64,000 bases of DNA from Paramecium sonneborni. Taxonomy: Eukaryota > Ciliophora > Oligohymenophorea > Peniculida > Parameciidae. Positions 59,899-64,000 of the stretch are shown piece after piece. How positions within the stretch are numbered: position 1 is the first letter of the stretch; each line of letters starts with the position of its first letter. Location: contig CAJJDN010000093.1 in the NCBI GenBank assembly GCA_905182985.1, positions 330,444 through 394,443 on the forward strand, read 5' to 3'. The notes under the pieces were generated by a model that was not told the origin of the DNA, did not search any database, and saw only the letters and a list, made by a program, of their open reading frames with translations. A program made the translations under genes and the position numbers.

Positions 59899-62340
59899 TC
59901 AACAAAATGATAATATTCTGATGTTTCTTTAGATTATCCTGTTCATTGTTAAATCTCTTCTTGTTTTAAATTTCTTTTTTTTTAACCTACTATCAAGAAA
60001 TTGCTCAGCCAAAGTATTCTTTTTTGTTGGTTTTAATAAAGGAATAGCTGGTTGATATAAAGCATTTAATTCCTTTATTTCGTTATTTTCAACTGATGAA
60101 CTCTATTACAAAACAACTTGATTTGGTTTATTAAAATTATTTTATGTCCAAGGCCTAGATCGTGTGCCTGTCATATTAATATTGTTTCCATAATTTTAAT
60201 TATCTTATTATTATTAATTTCTAGATTTTATTCGTCCTCTTTAAGTTGAATCATTAGCATTATAAAATGAAGACTATGTTATTTATTAGTTTTATTAGAT
60301 TATTTATTTCTAAGTAATCAAAATCATCTATGTATTATTTGATTATATTTTAATTTACTTTTTACTTAGAATTGTGCTGTCATTTTTCAACAATTTCATA
60401 CTTTTCTCCCTTTTTGAAGATACTATACTATCCTTATCTTTTTCAAAGATTTCAAAGCCTTAATATGTTATTATTTTTCTATTAGAATTGATTTCCTTTA
60501 AAAAGTCATTATTAAATAACAATCTCTGATCTTCAATCACACTTAATTCATTTTATAAACAAAGTATTAAGTTTTTGTTAAAATATCCAAAGTTTAATAA
60601 AATACAATCAATATTTATTTATCTTAAAATAATCTTTTTAAATGTCATTATTACAAGCATCTTAGCTTAACATCCAATTATAATTTTTGGTTCTAAATAT
60701 ACTTAAAAATCATTATAACAATATTCATTTCCCTCAATATCAAAAATTTTTTATTTAAAATCATCGTTTTGATATTTAAATTTACTTAATTCTCCTTAGC
60801 TAGTAAGGATAAAAATATTATTTTAAAGAGAATGCATTTTCTTAATTTCTATTTTAAAAGTTAATTATTTTAGCAATTAAAGATTGTTTCCTTTCATTTT
60901 TAACAACTTAAACACATTATTTTCATCAATAGTTAAAATGTATATATCATTGTTTAAGACTTTAATAATAGTGGAAAGTTTAATAGAACATCTATTATAA
61001 TTTAGTTCAGAAATACTTCTATTAAAATTAGGGAGTTGATATAATAATATTTATCCTTGTTAAATATATATAAATAAAAATACTAGATTAGTATCAATTT
61101 GAATAAATTTAAGATTGATAATTTTATTTTTTACCAAAGCCCCTTCACTATTATGTAAGCGATCACCACACATCACAATATTAATATTTTAATCCAAAAA
61201 TTATAGGATATCACTGGTTTCTGTTAAAAAATAATAAGCTGGTGAAACATAATGCGCTTGTATAATAGTTTATTTTGTTTTAATGTAATGAGTATTAAAT
61301 TTTTTAGGGTTTTACATTTGTATTAGACTATTATTTTCAAATAGAAATTAAGGATCTGAAATTCCTTCAATTTAACATCTAATTTCAGAATTATGCTAAC
61401 ATATTAAACGTTGTTCTAATTACCTTGTTAAAATATAAAGACTTTAATGAAAACTAGCAAATAATCTATATTGATTGATTGTAAATAAATTTTTAAATTA
61501 TACACCTATTTTAAATACTTATAAACATTGCCATGTTTAAATAGAAAATAGAGATATTTCACTATTTGAAGAGGCCCAAAACAAATTTTCATCATTTTTA
61601 TCATTGTGCAATAATTCAATATGGGATCCATATTCAATATCAAAAATATTAATAGGTTAGCTTTGATTATTTAAAGTCCATGTATATATTTTGCAATCTT
61701 TTGTACCACAGACAATATAATAAAATGTTGGAAAATACAATAAGCAAGTGATACAATTTTTTTTATTTGTAATATTTAATTTTTCTGTTATCAATTGATA
61801 ATTTTGATTATACACTTTTAAAGTTTCTTTTTCCCAAAGAAATATTAATGAATGTTATAATGAGAATCCAATAAAATATTTATTAGAGTTAGTAAAACTT
61901 AATTTGCTCAAAAATGTTACTTTAATTTATAATGAAGTTTTCTCAATTTCCATAAAGATTTGTTCTATTTTACTATCTTAAACCACATATAAGGAAATGG
62001 ATTCATCTATAAAATGAATAGCAAGAGGATATGAAGTAATGACAGAAATTTTATTAAAAAAGATTAGATTGGATGAGAGAATATAAATTTGCCAATCATC
62101 AAATAAAATGAAGTAAATATCATATTTTTTAGAATAAGTGACTTTAATAGGTTAATAAAGTGAGGCAAAAGTATTATATTTAACTGAATGATTAATGGAA
62201 TAGTTATGAGTATTAATATCCTAAAGAAATTTTCCATTTAAAATGAGTAAATTAAAAGAGTGTTAAAATAATATTTTTAATTCTCCTTTAATGTTAGTTA
62301 TTTCTGTTGGAACATAGCCTAAATTTAAAGTTAAAGACAT
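59899..62340 (-). CDS. Large intronless beta-propeller (WD-like) protein
   Basis: An 813-codon frame without introns, starting MSLTLNLGYVPTEITNIKGE. The first 550 residues consist of alternating beta strands with degenerate WD-type ends, e.g. YIVCGTKDCKIYTWTLNN and FWASSNSEISLFSIQTWQCL. The last 200 are polar with Gln runs and a basic motif DSRLKKKKFKTRRDLTMNR that could be a nuclear signal. Many ciliate homologues of ciliary or ribosome-biogenesis propellers look like this, so no function is claimed. Divergent with the alanine racemase gene, 77 bp between ATGs. Confidence 0.7.
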
Positions 62341-62417
62341 TTATATAAAATAATTACAAATAATCTGAAAATATAAATCAAATAAAAAAAGATATATAAA
62401 TTAATATATAAATATCA

Positions 62418-63614
62418 ATGGATTAAAATTATGTAGCTCCAGATGCATGTGTAATAGAAATGGACCCTGAGGTTTATATTCACAACATTAAAGAATTGAG
62501 AGTTTCAACAGGTGATAAAGTGAAGATCTGTGCTGTAATGAAAGCTGATGCATATGGACATGGAATTGAAGTAATGATGGATCCAGTTGTAAGATCAGGA
62601 GTTGAATATATCAGTGCTATAGATAATTGTGAATTTAGAATCATGAATAAATGGTTTAAAGAACATAATATTAATCATGTTAGATTGCTCAGAATTGCAC
62701 CAGCTACAAAAGAAGAATTAACTGAATCTATAATAAATTAATGGGATGTAGAAGAAGTTGTTGGATCATTAGAATAAGCTCAATATTATTCTAAAATTAT
62801 AAATGAATTATCCTAAAAACTTGGAAGAGAAATAATTGTTAAAATACATCTAAATATTGAGACTGCTATGGGAAGAATGGGTTTCAGAAAGGTTTCTGAT
62901 GTTAAACTTACTTAAGAAGTCACTAATCTAAAAGTAGTAGGAATTATGACACATCTTGCTAGAGAATATGAAGCTCCTCCTAATGATGAAATTGCTACTA
63001 GAGCTTAAGTAGATTTATTTATTGATTTTATATCATAACTAACTCTAGAGTCTAATGTAATTAAACATGTAGCTAATTCAGCAGCTTTGGTTAAAAAGAA
63101 ATATACTTAATTTGATATGGTTAGAGCTGGATCTATTGCTTATGGAGAAGATAAAGATTAATTCTAAGATCCTAGAGGTGTAATTAAACCTATTTTCCAT
63201 AAATGGAGAACTAGTGTTGTTATCATTCTAAGAGATGTCCCTCCTAATAGTCCAATTGGATATAATGGTATCTAAAGGACTAGATCAGATAAAGATTCAA
63301 CTACAGCTACTATTAGAGTTGGTTATGATTATGGATTCCCATAATATGGTTGTCTAAATAAACACTTTGTCTTAATTAGAGGAAAAAGATTCCCTATTAT
63401 TGGAAAAACTTCTATGAATATGCTTGTTATTGATATCACTGATTAAGATTTAGATAATTAAATCTAATTAGGAGATGAAGTTGTCATTGTTGGAAAATAG
63501 GGTAAAGAATACATCAGTTGGGATGAATTTTCAGATAAATAAAAAAAAGGAATTACAGAGCAATATTTAGAAATTGCAAATCAATGTCCCAAAATTATTG
63601 TTCAATCTGAATGA
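62418..63614 (+). CDS. alr: Alanine racemase (PLP-dependent, bacterial type)
   Basis: Interconverts L- and D-alanine using pyridoxal phosphate. AVMKADAYGHG carries the PLP lysine. HLNIETAMGRMGFR matches the bacterial DTGMxRxG region; MTHLAREYEAPPND, HVANSAALVK, VRAGSIAYGE and IRVGYDYGFPQYG follow in family order. IGYNG is in the position of the catalytic Tyr loop (SYG) of the partner subunit; GKTSMNMLVIDIT replaces GRxSMDxxxVDVT. Both TIM-barrel and C-terminal beta domains are present. Intronless, with several in-frame TAA codons (for example 62739-62741) so it is expressed with the ciliate code and is not contamination. The start MDQNYVAPDACVIEMDPEVY was chosen as first ATG. Confidence 0.9.
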
Positions 63615-63888
63615 ATTATATCATAATAATCATCAATATTTTATCATTTCTCTTTCTATTCTCATTTACTTCATTATTAAACTCATAACTTTTTTAATCT
63701 CTACTCTAAAATTTATTATTTATACTTTTCAAATACTTTTATCTTAATAAAAGTATTTTTTCTATGCTTATTATTCATTACTTCCATTTATTAATCTTTA
63801 TTGATTAAAATTTCTATAAATACACTTTTATATATCATATTATTCTATTTACGTCAATCACTTTTTAATTTACTCGAGCATTTTTAAA
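63615..63888. other. AT-rich spacer
   Basis: 3' flank of the racemase gene; no coding signal. Confidence 0.45.
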
Positions 63889-64000
63889 ATGGTTAGGAAA
63901 AAAAAGAAAATAGAAACCTTATCTCTTCTAGAATAAAGGAGATTGATTTTATTGTCTTAAAAAAATCAAATATTATACAATAATTAATAATTTCCATTAT
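63889..64000 (+). CDS. Possible start of a further gene (cut by window edge)
   Basis: ATG at 63889 opens MVRKKKKIETLSLLEQRRLI and stays free of TGA to base 64000. The strongly basic start could be a targeting or nuclear signal. Too little is present for any assignment. Confidence 0.35.

Overview
The window is macronuclear DNA of a ciliate, almost certainly a Paramecium species. TAA and TAG occur in frame throughout recognisable protein domains where glutamine is expected, and TGA is the only stop. The sequence is strongly AT-rich. Genes are separated by tens to a few hundred bases. Introns are tiny (about 18-34 nt, GTA...TAG) and splicing them restores conserved motifs again and again, for example in the kinase catalytic loop at 906-929, the kinesin P-loop, the J-domain HPD at 47078-47100 and three introns of the MAP kinase. 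All coordinates below use this code; intron-rich 5' ends are the least certain parts.

Layout. 1-9.6 kb: an ULK/ATG1-like kinase (cut by the left edge), a tubulin tyrosine ligase-like enzyme, a nucleoplasmin-like protein, an Aurora-type kinase and, head to head with it, an IRE/Rim15/Greatwall-type AGC kinase. 10-16 kb: a small membrane protein, axonemal dynein light chain p28, a kinesin and two MORN-repeat proteins, the second with an acylation-type N terminus and an IQ motif. Near 16.2 kb there is a GC-richer hairpin that may be a non-coding RNA. 17-26 kb: a zinc-finger protein, an RNF32-like double RING protein, a TDY-type MAP kinase, a multi-pass membrane protein and a RING protein. 26.4-32 kb: a radial spoke head (RSP4/6) gene and a membrane-anchored protein of unknown function. 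32.8-43.3 kb: a CaMK-like kinase, a GSK3-like kinase, several ciliate-type unknowns, a RING protein and a PX sorting nexin. 43.3-45.9 kb: a second, near-identical copy of the radial spoke block. 47-64 kb: a J-domain protein, a cyclic-nucleotide-binding protein, two TBC Rab-GAPs, an ANKRD13-like protein, PEX11, a possible vesicle tether, an intronless beta-propeller protein and an alanine racemase of bacterial type.

The assembly has four single-N gaps (6069, 27619, 29956, 45630). At three of them the sequence to the left is repeated exactly to the right (1208, 1125 and 1170 bp), so these tandem duplications look like contig ends that overlap but were never merged. Read that way, 26.4-31.1 kb holds one radial spoke gene and one membrane-protein gene, not two of each. 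The 43.3-45.6 kb copy is different: it lies 17 kb away beside other genes and carries two synonymous differences.

Functionally the window is rich in cilium parts (p28, radial spoke head, kinesin, TTLL, MORN proteins, RNF32), protein kinases (six families) and membrane-traffic factors (sorting nexin, two TBC proteins, ANKRD13-like, possible tether). There is no operon-like logic; neighbours are simply packed closely, often tail to tail with 4-60 bp between stops.
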